From Terribium retamae (GTDB lineage Bacteria; Pseudomonadota; Alphaproteobacteria; Rhizobiales; Rhizobiaceae): a stretch of 64,000 nucleotides of DNA. Of the stretch, positions 41,831 to 50,235 are shown one piece after another (the first letter of the stretch is position 1; each line of letters opens with the position of its first letter). The DNA lies in assembly GCF_022347545.1 (NCBI RefSeq), contig NZ_JAKREW010000018.1, forward strand, positions 46,057 through 110,056, in the 5' to 3' direction. The translations under genes were made by a program, and so were the position numbers. The notes under the pieces are model-generated. The model was not told the origin of the DNA. It did no database searches and worked only from the letters and a program-made list of their open reading frames with translations.

Positions 41831-42751
41831 TCAGTTCCCCGCTGCCATATCCGTCGCTGCCGCGACGATGGTTCGTCGCAGCCATATATGCCGGGGCGCA
41901 TCCTGCTGGCGGGCATGCCAGGCAAGGCTCATCGTGAAGAGTCCGAGGTCGAGCGGCGGCGGCATCGCCACGAAGCGTCCCAATGTAACAGCCGCCTGCG
42001 CCAGGCTCGATGGCAGCGTCATGACGAGGTCGGACCGGGCGGCGATTTCGGCGGCGGCGAAGAAATTCGGCACGCGCAGCTTCACCCGCCGCGTCTGCCC
42101 CATCCGCGCCAGCGCCGTATCGACGGGTGCAGGTCCGAGACCGGTAACGCTCACCACGATATGTTCGAGCGCCAGGAAGCGTTCGAGCGTCAGCTTCCGG
42201 CCAAGCGCCGGGTGCTGCGCCCGCATCAGCGTCACCAGTTCTTCGTCATAGAGGCGGCGTCGCTGGATGCCGGCAGGCGCATCGTCGATCAGCGCCACCA
42301 TCGCGTCCGCGCCGCCATGCTCCAGCGCCTCGAAACCGGTGGCGCCGAGTGCAGCGATGTCGAGATCGAGCAACGGCGCTTCGCGGGTGAGGCGGGCGAG
42401 CAGATGCGGCGCCAGCACGGCGGCTTGAAGGTCGGGCATCAGAAGCCGGATGCGCCCCGTCGCGGTGGCGGGGTCGAACGCATTGGCTTTCAGCATGTCC
42501 CCGACACCTGCCAGCAGGGTGGCGAGCTGCGGGCGCATCTCCTCGGCGCGGGCGGAGAGGATATAGCCACCCGGCGCATCCACCAGCAGCGCATCCGAAA
42601 ACAGGGCGCGCAAGCGTGCCAGGGCGCGGCTCGCCGCCGGCTGGCTCATATTCAGCCGCTGCGCCGCCCGCGTGACGTTCTTCTCCTCCAGCAGTGCTTC
42701 CAGCGCCACCAGGAGGTTGAGATCGATTCGGCGTAAATCCACTTCGTGCAT
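41831..42751 (-). CDS. LysR-family regulator (NodD/SyrM-like type)
   Basis: 306-aa LysR regulator. N-terminal HTH: RIDLNLLVALEALLEEKNVT then RAAQRLNMSQPAASRALARL. The effector domain has GRIRLLMPDLQAAVLAPHLL, DAMVALIDDAPAGIQRRRLY, and the usual alpha/beta repeats. ATG at 42751 is preferred (MHEVDLRRIDLN); two more in-frame ATGs lie just upstream at 42760 and 42769. It is divergent from the NmrA-like gene (79 bp between starts), in a region with the near-palindrome ATGGTAACCAT (42750-42760). It likely controls the NmrA-metallo-hydrolase operon. Confidence 0.9.
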   Translation of the reverse strand: MHEVDLRRIDLNLLVALEALLEEKNVTRAAQRLNMSQPAASRALARLRALFSDALLVDAPGGYILSARAEEMRPQLATLLAGVGDMLKANAFDPATATGRIRLLMPDLQAAVLAPHLLARLTREAPLLDLDIAALGATGFEALEHGGADAMVALIDDAPAGIQRRRLYDEELVTLMRAQHPALGRKLTLERFLALEHIVVSVTGLGPAPVDTALARMGQTRRVKLRVPNFFAAAEIAARSDLVMTLPSSLAQAAVTLGRFVAMPPPLDLGLFTMSLAWHARQQDAPRHIWLRRTIVAAATDMAAGN

Positions 42752-42829
42752 GGTAACCATATAAACCATGCATTGGACGCATGTAAGCCGGGCATCTATC
42801 CCTTTGCACGTCCACCAAAGGAGGCAATC

Positions 42830-43813
42830 ATGTATGTCGTGCTTGGAGCAAATGGACGCGCCGGCGGCGAAGTCGCGCGCGCCCTCATCGAACGCGGCGA
42901 GGCCGTGCGTGTCGTCCTGCGCCGCAAGGAGCAGGCTGAAAACTGGAAGGCGCTCGGCGCAGAAGTGGCCATCGCCAGCATCGCGGATGGCGATGCAATG
43001 GTCGAGGCGCTGAGGGGGGCGTCGGCCGCCTTCCTGCTCAATCCGCCGCCGGTGAGCGGCGATCCTTATGCCGTGACGGAAGAACTCGGCGCGGCATTGG
43101 CCACGGCAGTGCGGCGGGCGCAGCTGCCCAAGGCCGTGGTGCTGTCGTCCATCGGCGCACAGCATACGGCCGGCACCGGCTTGATCGCCACCCTTAACCG
43201 GTTCGAGGCGCTGCTCGACGGTGCCGCCCCGACCATCGCGTTCCTGCGCTGCGGCTACTTCGTCGAGACCTGGGGCGAGGTGGCGGAAGCGGTCATGTCG
43301 GAAAACATCCTGCCGAGCTTCATCGAGCCTTCTCTGAAAATCCCGATGGTCAGCACCATCGATGTCGGGCGCATGGCGGCAAGCCTGCTGCGCGAAGAAT
43401 GGATGGGCAGGCGCATCGTCGAGATAGCGCAGGATTGGAGCGCTGCCGACATCGCCTCGGCTTTTGGCGAGGTCCTCGGCCGTCAGGTGAGGCCGGTATT
43501 CGTACCGCGGGAAGATCGCGCTGCGCTGCTGGCCGACGAAGGCGTGCCGGAGGTGGTCGCGGAAGCACTGATCGGCATGTATGAAGGCATCGCCAACGGT
43601 CTGTTCACGCGTGAGCAAAACAACGAGCATCGCCGCGCCACGGTTCCGCTGACGACGGCGACCGGGCGGCTTGTCGCCACCATGGGCGCGCCTGATCGTC
43701 GGAGAGCCGCGTCGCTCGATCGGCGGTGGAGCGGCGCAGACCCTCTATCCCGCCGGCGCAGTTTCGACGTATCAGGCGAGAATAAAATCGTCGGGCGACG
43801 GGAGGATCCATGA
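42830..43813 (+). CDS. NmrA-like NAD(P)-binding protein
   Basis: 328-aa atypical short-chain dehydrogenase. ATG at 42830 follows GGAGGCAATC. N-terminal Rossmann motif VVLGANGRAGGEVARALIER, then VVLRRKEQAENWKALGAEVA, AFLLNPPPVSGDPYAVTEEL, LSSIGAQHTAGTGLIATLNR and LRCGYFVETWGEVAEAVMS. Homologues normally end soon after the EHRRATVPLTTATGRLV region; here the frame continues for about 43 more residues rich in Arg, ending on the start of the metallo-hydrolase gene (ATGA at 43810-43813). The tail could be a lost stop or a frameshift. Members act as quinone/azo reductases or redox sensors; substrate unknown. Confidence 0.88.
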   Translation: MYVVLGANGRAGGEVARALIERGEAVRVVLRRKEQAENWKALGAEVAIASIADGDAMVEALRGASAAFLLNPPPVSGDPYAVTEELGAALATAVRRAQLPKAVVLSSIGAQHTAGTGLIATLNRFEALLDGAAPTIAFLRCGYFVETWGEVAEAVMSENILPSFIEPSLKIPMVSTIDVGRMAASLLREEWMGRRIVEIAQDWSAADIASAFGEVLGRQVRPVFVPREDRAALLADEGVPEVVAEALIGMYEGIANGLFTREQNNEHRRATVPLTTATGRLVATMGAPDRRRAASLDRRWSGADPLSRRRSFDVSGENKIVGRREDP

Positions 43814-44604
43814 TCGTTACATCGCGCAGCGACACTGCCTTCGGCGGCAGGTCCGGAGCCTGGACTGTCTGGTCGCTCAGCGACGGATATGTCGATATGC
43901 CCGCCACCCTTGTCAGGGATAAGGACGACAACCCGGCGTCGCCGGCCCTGCAGGAGACGGTCCGGCTGTCCGTCAACTGCTATGCCGTCACCAGCCCGGA
44001 CACCGGCACCATCCTGATCGATTGCGGAGCAGGCGGCAGTTGGGAGCCAACCATGGGGCATCTCAAGAAAGCCATGGCGCAGGCCGGTATCGATCCGGCA
44101 TCGATTGCGGTCATGGCGCTTACCCACACCCACGCCGATCACGTCAATGGGCTTCTCACGCCCGATGGACGTGTCCTGCTTCCCAATCTGAAGTCGATCG
44201 TCATTTCGGCCGCGGCGGTCGACGGCTTTTTGAATGAAGCGCATCTCGAGCCGTTTCACGCGCTGCTGAATCCGGTTCGCGATGGGGACCAGATCGAGGG
44301 AGAGCTTCAGGCGGTCGACCTGCCAGGGCATGCCCTCGGCCACACAGGCTACGCGCTCGATACGGGCGAGGACCGTTTCCTGTTCTTCGGTGACGTCGTC
44401 CATGTCCCGGCGCTGCAGTTCGGCGACCCTACGGTGAGTTGGGGCTACGATCACGATCAACCGGCTGCGCGCGCGACCCGGCTGAAGGTTCTGGAGCGTG
44501 CCGCCAGGGAGGGATCGTGGATCGCCGGTGCGCATCTCGGCAGGCCGGGAATCGGACGCGTCGCCGCGAAGGAAGGCGCGTACGCCTATGAACCTGCGGC
44601 GTGA
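43810..44604 (+). CDS. MBL-fold metallo-hydrolase
   Basis: 264-aa metallo-beta-lactamase-fold protein. The metal site is HTHADH at residues 106-111, with VDLPGHALGHTGYAL (His), FFGDVVHVPALQF (Asp) and a late IAGAHLGRPG (His). N-terminus VWSLSDGYVDMPATLV and TGTILIDCGAGGSW are typical of quorum-quenching-lactonase-like and related hydrolases. GGGAGGATCC lies just before its ATG, inside the end of the NmrA-like gene; the two overlap by 4 bp and are coupled. The reaction could be lactone or ester hydrolysis; I see no feature that decides. Confidence 0.9.
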   Translation: MIVTSRSDTAFGGRSGAWTVWSLSDGYVDMPATLVRDKDDNPASPALQETVRLSVNCYAVTSPDTGTILIDCGAGGSWEPTMGHLKKAMAQAGIDPASIAVMALTHTHADHVNGLLTPDGRVLLPNLKSIVISAAAVDGFLNEAHLEPFHALLNPVRDGDQIEGELQAVDLPGHALGHTGYALDTGEDRFLFFGDVVHVPALQFGDPTVSWGYDHDQPAARATRLKVLERAAREGSWIAGAHLGRPGIGRVAAKEGAYAYEPAA

Positions 44605-44797
44605 TCGACGTCAGGCCGGGTAAAAAGCAGTCTGGGGATAAGGGGAGCGCCAGGCAGCTTGGTCCGGTGCCGTCGGTATGGCGCGCAACGAAACATATCG
44701 CCCCCGCCATACCATACATATGGCGCACAACCCTCTTGCTTCAAGGCCCCGACCACACTGTAGAAGACGAGCCCCTGTTGATTCCGAGAGGTGGCAA

Positions 44798-46237
44798 ATG
44801 TCCGAACATGAGATCATCATTGCCGGTGGCGGCCCGACCGGCCTGATGCTGGCAGGCGAACTGGCGCTCGCCGGTGTCGATGCCGCGATCGTCGAGCAAC
44901 GGCTGACCATGGACGTGCCTGGCAGGCGGGCGGGCGGGCTGCATGCGCGCTCGCTGGAAGTGCTCGACCAGCGCGGCATCGTCGACCGTTTCCTTGCCGA
45001 GGGGCAGGCCTATCCGAATGTCGGCTTTCACGTCGCGCTCGACATCACCGACTTCCCGACCCGGCACAACTATATGCTGGCGCTGCGCCAGGAACGCATC
45101 GAACGGCTGCTTGCCGACTGGGTCGAAGACCTGAAGGTGCCGGTCTATCGCGGCCGGGAAGTCTCGCGCGTCGCCGAAATCGAAGGCGGTGTCGAAGTCT
45201 CGACCACCCAAGGCGAAACCATGCGGGCCGGCTGGCTGGTCGGTTGCGATGGTGGCCGCAGCACGGTGCGCAAATCGGCCGGCGTCGGTTTCTCGGGCTG
45301 GGAGGCTTCGACGAGCTGGCTGATCGGCGAGGTAGGCATGAAGGAGCCGCCGCAACTCGGGTTTCGCGAGACCGCCTCGGGCCGCCACGCCATGACCATG
45401 CTGGAAGACGGCAAAAGGGTTGGCGTGGTATTGGCCGGACAGGATCCCCGCGCTGCCGGCGTGCCGTCGTTGCATGAATTTGCTGTTGCCCTGAAAGCGG
45501 CCTACGGCAGCGATTTCGGTGTGCATACGCCGGGTTTCCTGTCCCGCTTCAGCGATGCGGCGCGTCAGGCGGAAACCTACCGCAGGGGACGCATCCTGCT
45601 GGCCGGCGATGCTGCGCACATCCACTCGCCGATGGGTGGGCAGGGGCTCAATCTCGGCGTCCAGGATGCCGTCAATCTCGGCTGGAAGCTCGCGCGCGTC
45701 GCGAAGGGCCTGTCGCCGGAAGCGCTGCTCGACAGCTATCACGCCGAGCGCCACCCGGTGGCGGCGCGCGTGCTGCGCAACACCATCGCGCAAGGCGTGT
45801 TGCGCTATCCAGGCGAGCGTATCGCGGTGCTCGGCGACTTCGTCTCCGAACTGCTGGCGATGGCGGAGCCGCGCCGGCATTTCGCTGCGATGATGAGTGG
45901 CCTCGACATCCGCTACGCGCTCGGCGAGGGGCATCCGCTGCTCGGCCGCCGCATGCCCGATCTCGACATCGTCACCGCGGAAGGGCCGACCCGTGTCTTC
46001 GCGCTGCTCAACGAAGCGTGCCCGGTGCTGCTCAATTTCGGCGAGGCGCTTTCGCTGGATAAATGGGCCGATCGCATCAAAGCGGTCGACGCGACGTTCA
46101 ACGGGGCGTGCGAACTTCCCGTCGTCGGTACGGTTCCGACCCCCGCTGCCGTCCTGATCCGGCCCGACGGACACGTGGCCTGGGTCGGTGACGGAAGTTC
46201 CCGAGGCCTGCCCGAAGCGCTTTCCCTCTGGTTCTAA
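44798..46237 (+). CDS. FAD-dependent monooxygenase (PHBH-type, pentachlorophenol/rifampin hydroxylase-like)
   Basis: 479-aa class A flavoprotein monooxygenase. Start at 44798 follows GAGAGGTGGCA. Motifs: GxGxxG fold IIIAGGGPTGLMLAGELALA, the DG motif WLVGCDGGRSTVRKSAG, the GD motif ILLAGDAAHIHSPMGGQGLN followed by GVQDAVNLGWKLARVAKGL, and a thioredoxin-like C-terminal tail (PAAVLIRPDGHVAWVGD) typical of aromatic hydroxylases. It should insert one oxygen into an aromatic or polyketide ring using NAD(P)H. It lies 193 bp after the metallo-hydrolase gene, so co-transcription is uncertain. The 44605-44797 gap holds no gene I can support. Confidence 0.92.
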   Translation: MSEHEIIIAGGGPTGLMLAGELALAGVDAAIVEQRLTMDVPGRRAGGLHARSLEVLDQRGIVDRFLAEGQAYPNVGFHVALDITDFPTRHNYMLALRQERIERLLADWVEDLKVPVYRGREVSRVAEIEGGVEVSTTQGETMRAGWLVGCDGGRSTVRKSAGVGFSGWEASTSWLIGEVGMKEPPQLGFRETASGRHAMTMLEDGKRVGVVLAGQDPRAAGVPSLHEFAVALKAAYGSDFGVHTPGFLSRFSDAARQAETYRRGRILLAGDAAHIHSPMGGQGLNLGVQDAVNLGWKLARVAKGLSPEALLDSYHAERHPVAARVLRNTIAQGVLRYPGERIAVLGDFVSELLAMAEPRRHFAAMMSGLDIRYALGEGHPLLGRRMPDLDIVTAEGPTRVFALLNEACPVLLNFGEALSLDKWADRIKAVDATFNGACELPVVGTVPTPAAVLIRPDGHVAWVGDGSSRGLPEALSLWF

Positions 46238-46274
46238 TTCATGCGTCGCACGTCGCCCCGGAAGTTTATGCAGG

Positions 46275-47159
46275 TCAGACTTCCGGGTTGGACAGCAGCC
46301 ACGCCCTGACCGCCGCAACCGGCGATGGGAAACGCGGCTTGCGGGGCGTGACGACATAATAGGCGCGGTCGCTCTGCATCGTGACCCCAAATGCGTCCAC
46401 CAGCCGCCCGGCGGCAAGGTCGGCCTCGACGAAAGCCCGGCTTGCCAGTGCGATCCCCTGGCCGCCGAGGGCCGCGTCGATTGCCAGCGCGGTCTGGTTG
46501 AAGTGCACGCTCCTGCTGCCACCGAGATCGAGGCGCCCGGATAGTGTCTCGATGAATTCCGGCCAACGACTGTGAGCGTCGTGAAGGAGGACGTAGCCAT
46601 CGAGGCGGCCAGCCGATAGCGGTGCTTCTGCACCTGCCAGCAGCGATGGACTGCAGACGCCGACAAGTTCCTCCTTGAAGAGAAGGTCGGCCTCGAGCTG
46701 AGGTCCGGCCGGCTCCGGCCCATAACGAACGGCGATGTCTATGCCGTCAGGCTGGAAGCTGGAGATCCGGTCGGTGGCAACGATTCCGAGGCTCAGCTCG
46801 GGATGGAATGCCGAAAAGCCGGGCAGGCGCGGCAGCAGCCACTTCGAAGCGAAGGTCGGCGTGACGCTGATGGAAAGACGCACCGGCTGCGGCCGCAACG
46901 CGGCCGTGCCTTCGACAATGAGCTCGAAAGCGCGCCGGATGGTTCCCGCATAGCCTCGGCCCTGGTCGGTCAGCGCAAGTGTCCGCGGCAGCCGGTGGAA
47001 CAGTTTCAGGCCAAGCGAATCCTCCAGCGCGCGCACCTGTTGCGCGACAGCGCCCTGCGTCACGCCGAGTTCCTCGGCGGCAAGCCGGAAGTTCAAATGG
47101 CGGGCGGACGCTTCGAAGGCCCGCACGGCGTTGAGTGAAGGAAGCTGGCCCGATTTCAT
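46275..47159 (-). CDS. LysR-family regulator (GcvA type)
   Basis: 294-aa LysR regulator with the GcvA-like start PSLNAVRAFEASARHLNFRL. HTH: LAAEELGVTQGAVAQQVRAL. The effector domain opens with VRLSISVTPTFASKWLLPRL and has DGIDIAVRYGPEPAGPQLEA and GQGIALASRAFVEADLAAGR near the end. ATG at 47159. It is divergent from the SDR gene (96 bp between starts) and convergent with the FAD monooxygenase (37 bp between stops), so the SDR is its likely target. A TATAGG/AAAT-rich stretch lies in the divergent gap; no clear palindrome. Confidence 0.92.
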   Translation of the reverse strand: MKSGQLPSLNAVRAFEASARHLNFRLAAEELGVTQGAVAQQVRALEDSLGLKLFHRLPRTLALTDQGRGYAGTIRRAFELIVEGTAALRPQPVRLSISVTPTFASKWLLPRLPGFSAFHPELSLGIVATDRISSFQPDGIDIAVRYGPEPAGPQLEADLLFKEELVGVCSPSLLAGAEAPLSAGRLDGYVLLHDAHSRWPEFIETLSGRLDLGGSRSVHFNQTALAIDAALGGQGIALASRAFVEADLAAGRLVDAFGVTMQSDRAYYVVTPRKPRFPSPVAAVRAWLLSNPEV

Positions 47160-47255
47160 TCAGTAGTTTTTCTATTGGCAAATCAAAAGGAAAATGGCTC
47201 GAACTATAGGAAATAAAAGCGTATCAGATGAGAGAGGGTTTCGGAAGGAAGCACA

Positions 47256-47960
47256 ATGCCTGTAGAAAAAGTAGCAATCATCACCGCTGGCGGCAGCGGC
47301 ATGGGCGCCGCTGCGGCCAAGCGCCTGGCAAAGGACGGTTATAAGGTCGCCATCCTATCGTCTTCCGGAAAGGGCGAGGCGCTCGCGGCCGAGCTCGGCG
47401 GCCTCGGTGTGACCGGCTCCAACCAGTCGAACGACGACCTCAAGCGGCTGGTGGATGCCACCGTCGCCAAATGGGGACGCGTCGACGTGCTGGTGAACAG
47501 CGCCGGTCATGGCCCACGTGCGCCAATCCTGGAAATCACCGACGAACAGTGGCACCAGGGCATCGATGTCTACTTCATGAACGTGGTCCGTCCGGTCCGC
47601 ATAGTCGCGCCGATCATGAAGGCGCAGCGCAAAGGCTCGATCGTCAACATCTCGACCGCCTGGGTCAGCCAGCCGTCGGCGATGTTCCCGACGTCTGCGG
47701 TCGCCCGCGCCGGCCTTGCCGTCTACACCAAGATATTCACCGACACTTTCGCCGCCGACAATGTCCGCATGAACAATGTCCTGCCGGGCTGGATCGACAG
47801 CCTCCCGGCGACCGAGGAGCGCCGCGACAGCGTTCCCATGCAGCGCTACGGCACCAGCGACGAGATCGCCGCCGCGATCGCCTTCCTGGCGTCGGACGAA
47901 GCCTCCTACATCACCGGCCAAAGCCTCAGGGTCGATGGTGGCCTGATCCGGTCGGTATGA
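47256..47960 (+). CDS. Short-chain dehydrogenase/reductase family protein, atypical catalytic site
   Basis: 234-aa SDR. N-terminal fold VAIITAGGSGMGAAAAKRLA, NAG motif seen as VLVNSAGHGPRAPI, conserved Ser in SIVNISTAW, and a C-terminal SYITGQSLRVDGGLIRSV. Where the catalytic Tyr-x3-Lys is expected the sequence reads MFPTSAVARAGLAVYTKIF: the Tyr and Lys appear replaced (Ser/Thr and Arg). This subfamily is common but its activity is less certain. The strand LNNVLPGWIDSLP is close to other members. The start at 47256 has GGAAGGAAGCACA upstream. Divergent from the LysR gene. Substrate unknown. Confidence 0.88.
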   Translation: MPVEKVAIITAGGSGMGAAAAKRLAKDGYKVAILSSSGKGEALAAELGGLGVTGSNQSNDDLKRLVDATVAKWGRVDVLVNSAGHGPRAPILEITDEQWHQGIDVYFMNVVRPVRIVAPIMKAQRKGSIVNISTAWVSQPSAMFPTSAVARAGLAVYTKIFTDTFAADNVRMNNVLPGWIDSLPATEERRDSVPMQRYGTSDEIAAAIAFLASDEASYITGQSLRVDGGLIRSV

Positions 47961-47976
47961 CGCCGGCCGCTGCGTC

Positions 47977-48720
47977 CTAGTTCTCGCCGCTGGCCGGCCC
48001 GTTCGAGCCGCCAAGCCACAGGCTGAGATCGTGCTCGGCCTTTTCGAGGGCGCTGTAGTTGATGAGCTTGCGCAGCAAGGCCACCGTCACGGCGCGAGCC
48101 CGCAGATTGTAGCGGCCTTCGTCGTCGTCGCCGGGATTCTGGTAGACGTCCAGCTTTTCGTAAAGCTGCTGGAGGCGGTTCTGCACGCTGCGCAGCGACA
48201 GGTTGCGCCTGCGGGCGATCGTCCTGTCGGTCAGGCCGAGCGCTATGTCGATCAGGATTTCATATTCGGCGTCGGTAAAGCCCTTGATGCTGCCCATGCT
48301 TTTCTGCTGCAGGCCGCGCACCTCGCGGTCTATGACGCATTGCGCCTCGATGAAGATGCTGCGCAACGCCAGCCGCAGACGGTCGTCGGAGGCGGATTTG
48401 AGCACATAGCCATAGGCAGCGCCTTCCGGCACGATGCGGGAGACGCCGCGCACATAGGCCTCGTCGGCATAGTTGGACCAGAACAGGATGCGCGTATCCG
48501 GCCGCTCCTTCCAGATGGTTCGAGCCGCCTCGATGCCGTTGCGCTCATTCATCTGGAGATCCATGACGATATGGGCCGCGCGGTATTCGCGAGCCAGCCG
48601 TTCGCCGGCGCGGCCGTTCTCGGCTTCCACCACCATATCGCATTCCGGCAATGCCGCCCGGACCGCATCATGCAGGTAGGAGCGGTGAAGCGGGTCGTCT
48701 TCAACGATGAGAATTTCCAT
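47977..48720 (-). CDS. NarL-type response regulator
   Basis: 247-aa two-component response regulator. Receiver domain: ILIVEDDPLHRSYLHDAVRA, phosphoacceptor Asp54 in IVMDLQMNERNG, LFWSNYADEAYV (Thr/Ser switch) and GYVLKSASDDRLRLAL (Lys). C-terminal HTH is LuxR-like: FTDAEYEILIDIALGLTDRT then IARRRNLSLRSVQNRLQQLY. A short tail (EHDLSLWLGGSNGPASGEN) follows. Its start overlaps the end of the kinase gene by 20 bp (48701-48720), so both are translated together. Divergent from the ABC operon at 50236, which it probably regulates. Confidence 0.93.
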   Translation of the reverse strand: MEILIVEDDPLHRSYLHDAVRAALPECDMVVEAENGRAGERLAREYRAAHIVMDLQMNERNGIEAARTIWKERPDTRILFWSNYADEAYVRGVSRIVPEGAAYGYVLKSASDDRLRLALRSIFIEAQCVIDREVRGLQQKSMGSIKGFTDAEYEILIDIALGLTDRTIARRRNLSLRSVQNRLQQLYEKLDVYQNPGDDDEGRYNLRARAVTVALLRKLINYSALEKAEHDLSLWLGGSNGPASGEN

Positions 48721-49954
48721 CCCGGTCCTCCGAATGGCGGGGCGGCACCGGTGTGCTGACCCGGATGCGCGTGCCTGAGCCGCCCTTGCCGCCGCTGATC
48801 TCGAAACGGGCCGATATCAGCCGTGCCCGCGTCTTCATGTTGTCGATGCCTTGTCCCATGCGGCCGCGGGGGCGATCGTAGCCGCTGCCGTCATCGACGA
48901 CCTCGATCAGGAGATTGCCGTCGGCGATGAAGATGCGGACGCCGATGTTCTGCGGCTGCGCATGCCTGATCGCGTTGTTGATGGCCTCCTGCCCGATGCG
49001 GAAGAGGGCGGTTGCGATCGTCTGCGGCAGGCCGTCGGCTGCACCGTCCGTCTCGTCCGTCAGGCTCCAGGCGATCTGCTGACCGCTCTCGCGCACGGAG
49101 CGGTCCAGATGGTTTTCGATCGCCTGCGCTAATCCGAAAAGCTGCAGGACGGAAGGCTTTGCCTCCTCGATGATCTGGCGCAGGTCGTGCATGCATTGCT
49201 GGAGCGTCCGGAACAACGGCTCTATCGCCTCGGCGGCCATGTCCCGCCGCATATGCGTAAGTCGCTCCATTCGGCGCGACAGCCGCGTGAGATCAGCCAG
49301 TGTCTGGTCGTGCAGGTCCATGCCGATGCGCTGTCGCTCCGCTTCCAGCGCTTCCGTGAGCTTCAGGGCTCCGAGGCGCAGACCTTCCTCGCGCGCCCGC
49401 GCCTCGGCTTCGACGATTGCCGACTGCTTCGCCTGCTCGGCGGCGCGAATGGCGAAGAAATAGGGGGCCAGCAGGTCGGCGATCGAACGTGCGTTGGCAA
49501 CATCCTGCAACGTGTAGCAGTCCGCGGTCTTGCTCGAACAGCTCAGCGCGCCGATGATATCGCCCTGTACCTTCAAGGGTACATGCAAGCGCCCACGCAG
49601 CGAAAGGGCGATGATCGGGCTGGAGAACGCCCCTTCGAAATGGAAGCGCTGGTCGGTGCAGGCATCCGCCGCGAGGAGATATTCTTCCTCGCCCGACAGC
49701 ACGGCGCGGATGGGGCTTCCGGTCAACGGGGCAGGCGGCAAACGGCTCCACGCCGTCTCCTCTCCGCTTTCGTAGGCGATGTGGAACTTGCCATCCATGG
49801 TCTTGATGCAGACGTCCAGATGGTCGTGCGGGATGATGTGCTGGATCTTTGCCGCGACAGCCCGAATGATCGAATTGAAATCGAGCTGGCCGGCCAGCAG
49901 CCTGGATATGCCGAGATAGTGGTCGAAAAGCGAATTATGCGCCGCGTTCAGCAT
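48701..49954 (-). CDS. Cytoplasmic GAF-domain sensor histidine kinase (NarX/HisKA_3 type)
   Basis: 417 aa with no membrane segment, so a soluble sensor. N-terminal GAF domain (residues about 20-170: HIIPHDHLDVCIKTMDGKFH, LLAADACTDQRFHFEG, ALSLRGRLHVPLKVQGDIIG), then a helical linker and the HisKA_3 dimerisation/phosphoacceptor region ERQRIGMDLHDQTLADLTRL with His215. HATPase: FRIGQEAINNAIRHAQPQNI (N-box) and DNGSGYD-type VVDDGSGYDRPRGRMGQGID (G-box). It phosphorylates the overlapping NarL-type regulator. The GAF domain probably senses a small intracellular ligand, perhaps the ABC substrate; ligand unknown. Confidence 0.93.
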   Translation of the reverse strand: MLNAAHNSLFDHYLGISRLLAGQLDFNSIIRAVAAKIQHIIPHDHLDVCIKTMDGKFHIAYESGEETAWSRLPPAPLTGSPIRAVLSGEEEYLLAADACTDQRFHFEGAFSSPIIALSLRGRLHVPLKVQGDIIGALSCSSKTADCYTLQDVANARSIADLLAPYFFAIRAAEQAKQSAIVEAEARAREEGLRLGALKLTEALEAERQRIGMDLHDQTLADLTRLSRRMERLTHMRRDMAAEAIEPLFRTLQQCMHDLRQIIEEAKPSVLQLFGLAQAIENHLDRSVRESGQQIAWSLTDETDGAADGLPQTIATALFRIGQEAINNAIRHAQPQNIGVRIFIADGNLLIEVVDDGSGYDRPRGRMGQGIDNMKTRARLISARFEISGGKGGSGTRIRVSTPVPPRHSEDRDGNSHR

Positions 49955-50047
49955 ATGCGGCGTCCTCCCGGCGCCGGCAGGTTTGCGCGGAACCCATCAA
50001 ACACCCCGCAACCGCGGTCATTAAGCGCCGCCCGGCTGCGTTAGTCT

Positions 50048-50082
50048 TGCGGGAACCCGCAAATTTTACACGGAAACCCGCA
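50048..50082. promoter_or_regulatory. Repeated GGAACCCGCA boxes in the kinase/ABC divergent region
   Basis: TGCGGGAACCCGCA (50048-50061) is a hexamer inverted repeat with a 2-bp spacer; a related half, CGGAAACCCGCA, follows at 50071-50082. They lie in the 281-bp gap between the divergent kinase and binding-protein genes and are the best candidates for the response-regulator site. The rest of the gap shows no gene. Confidence 0.5.
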
Positions 50083-50235
50083 GCGTCTCTGCTGCGATGC
50101 GCCTGTGCAGCGGTTCTGTTCTTGGTCATTCTGGCTTTACTGGGAGAACAAACCTCAGTGCAACATGAATTTCCGGCAAGCCGTTGAGGAGCGGAACCGG
50201 ATGCACATTCTGCTGGACTGTAACGGGAGGAAATC

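Noticed and set aside
49955..50235. tRNA or small RNA gene in the kinase/ABC divergent gap
   Set aside because: No cloverleaf or strong stem-loop with terminator was found; only short inverted repeats that fit regulator sites.
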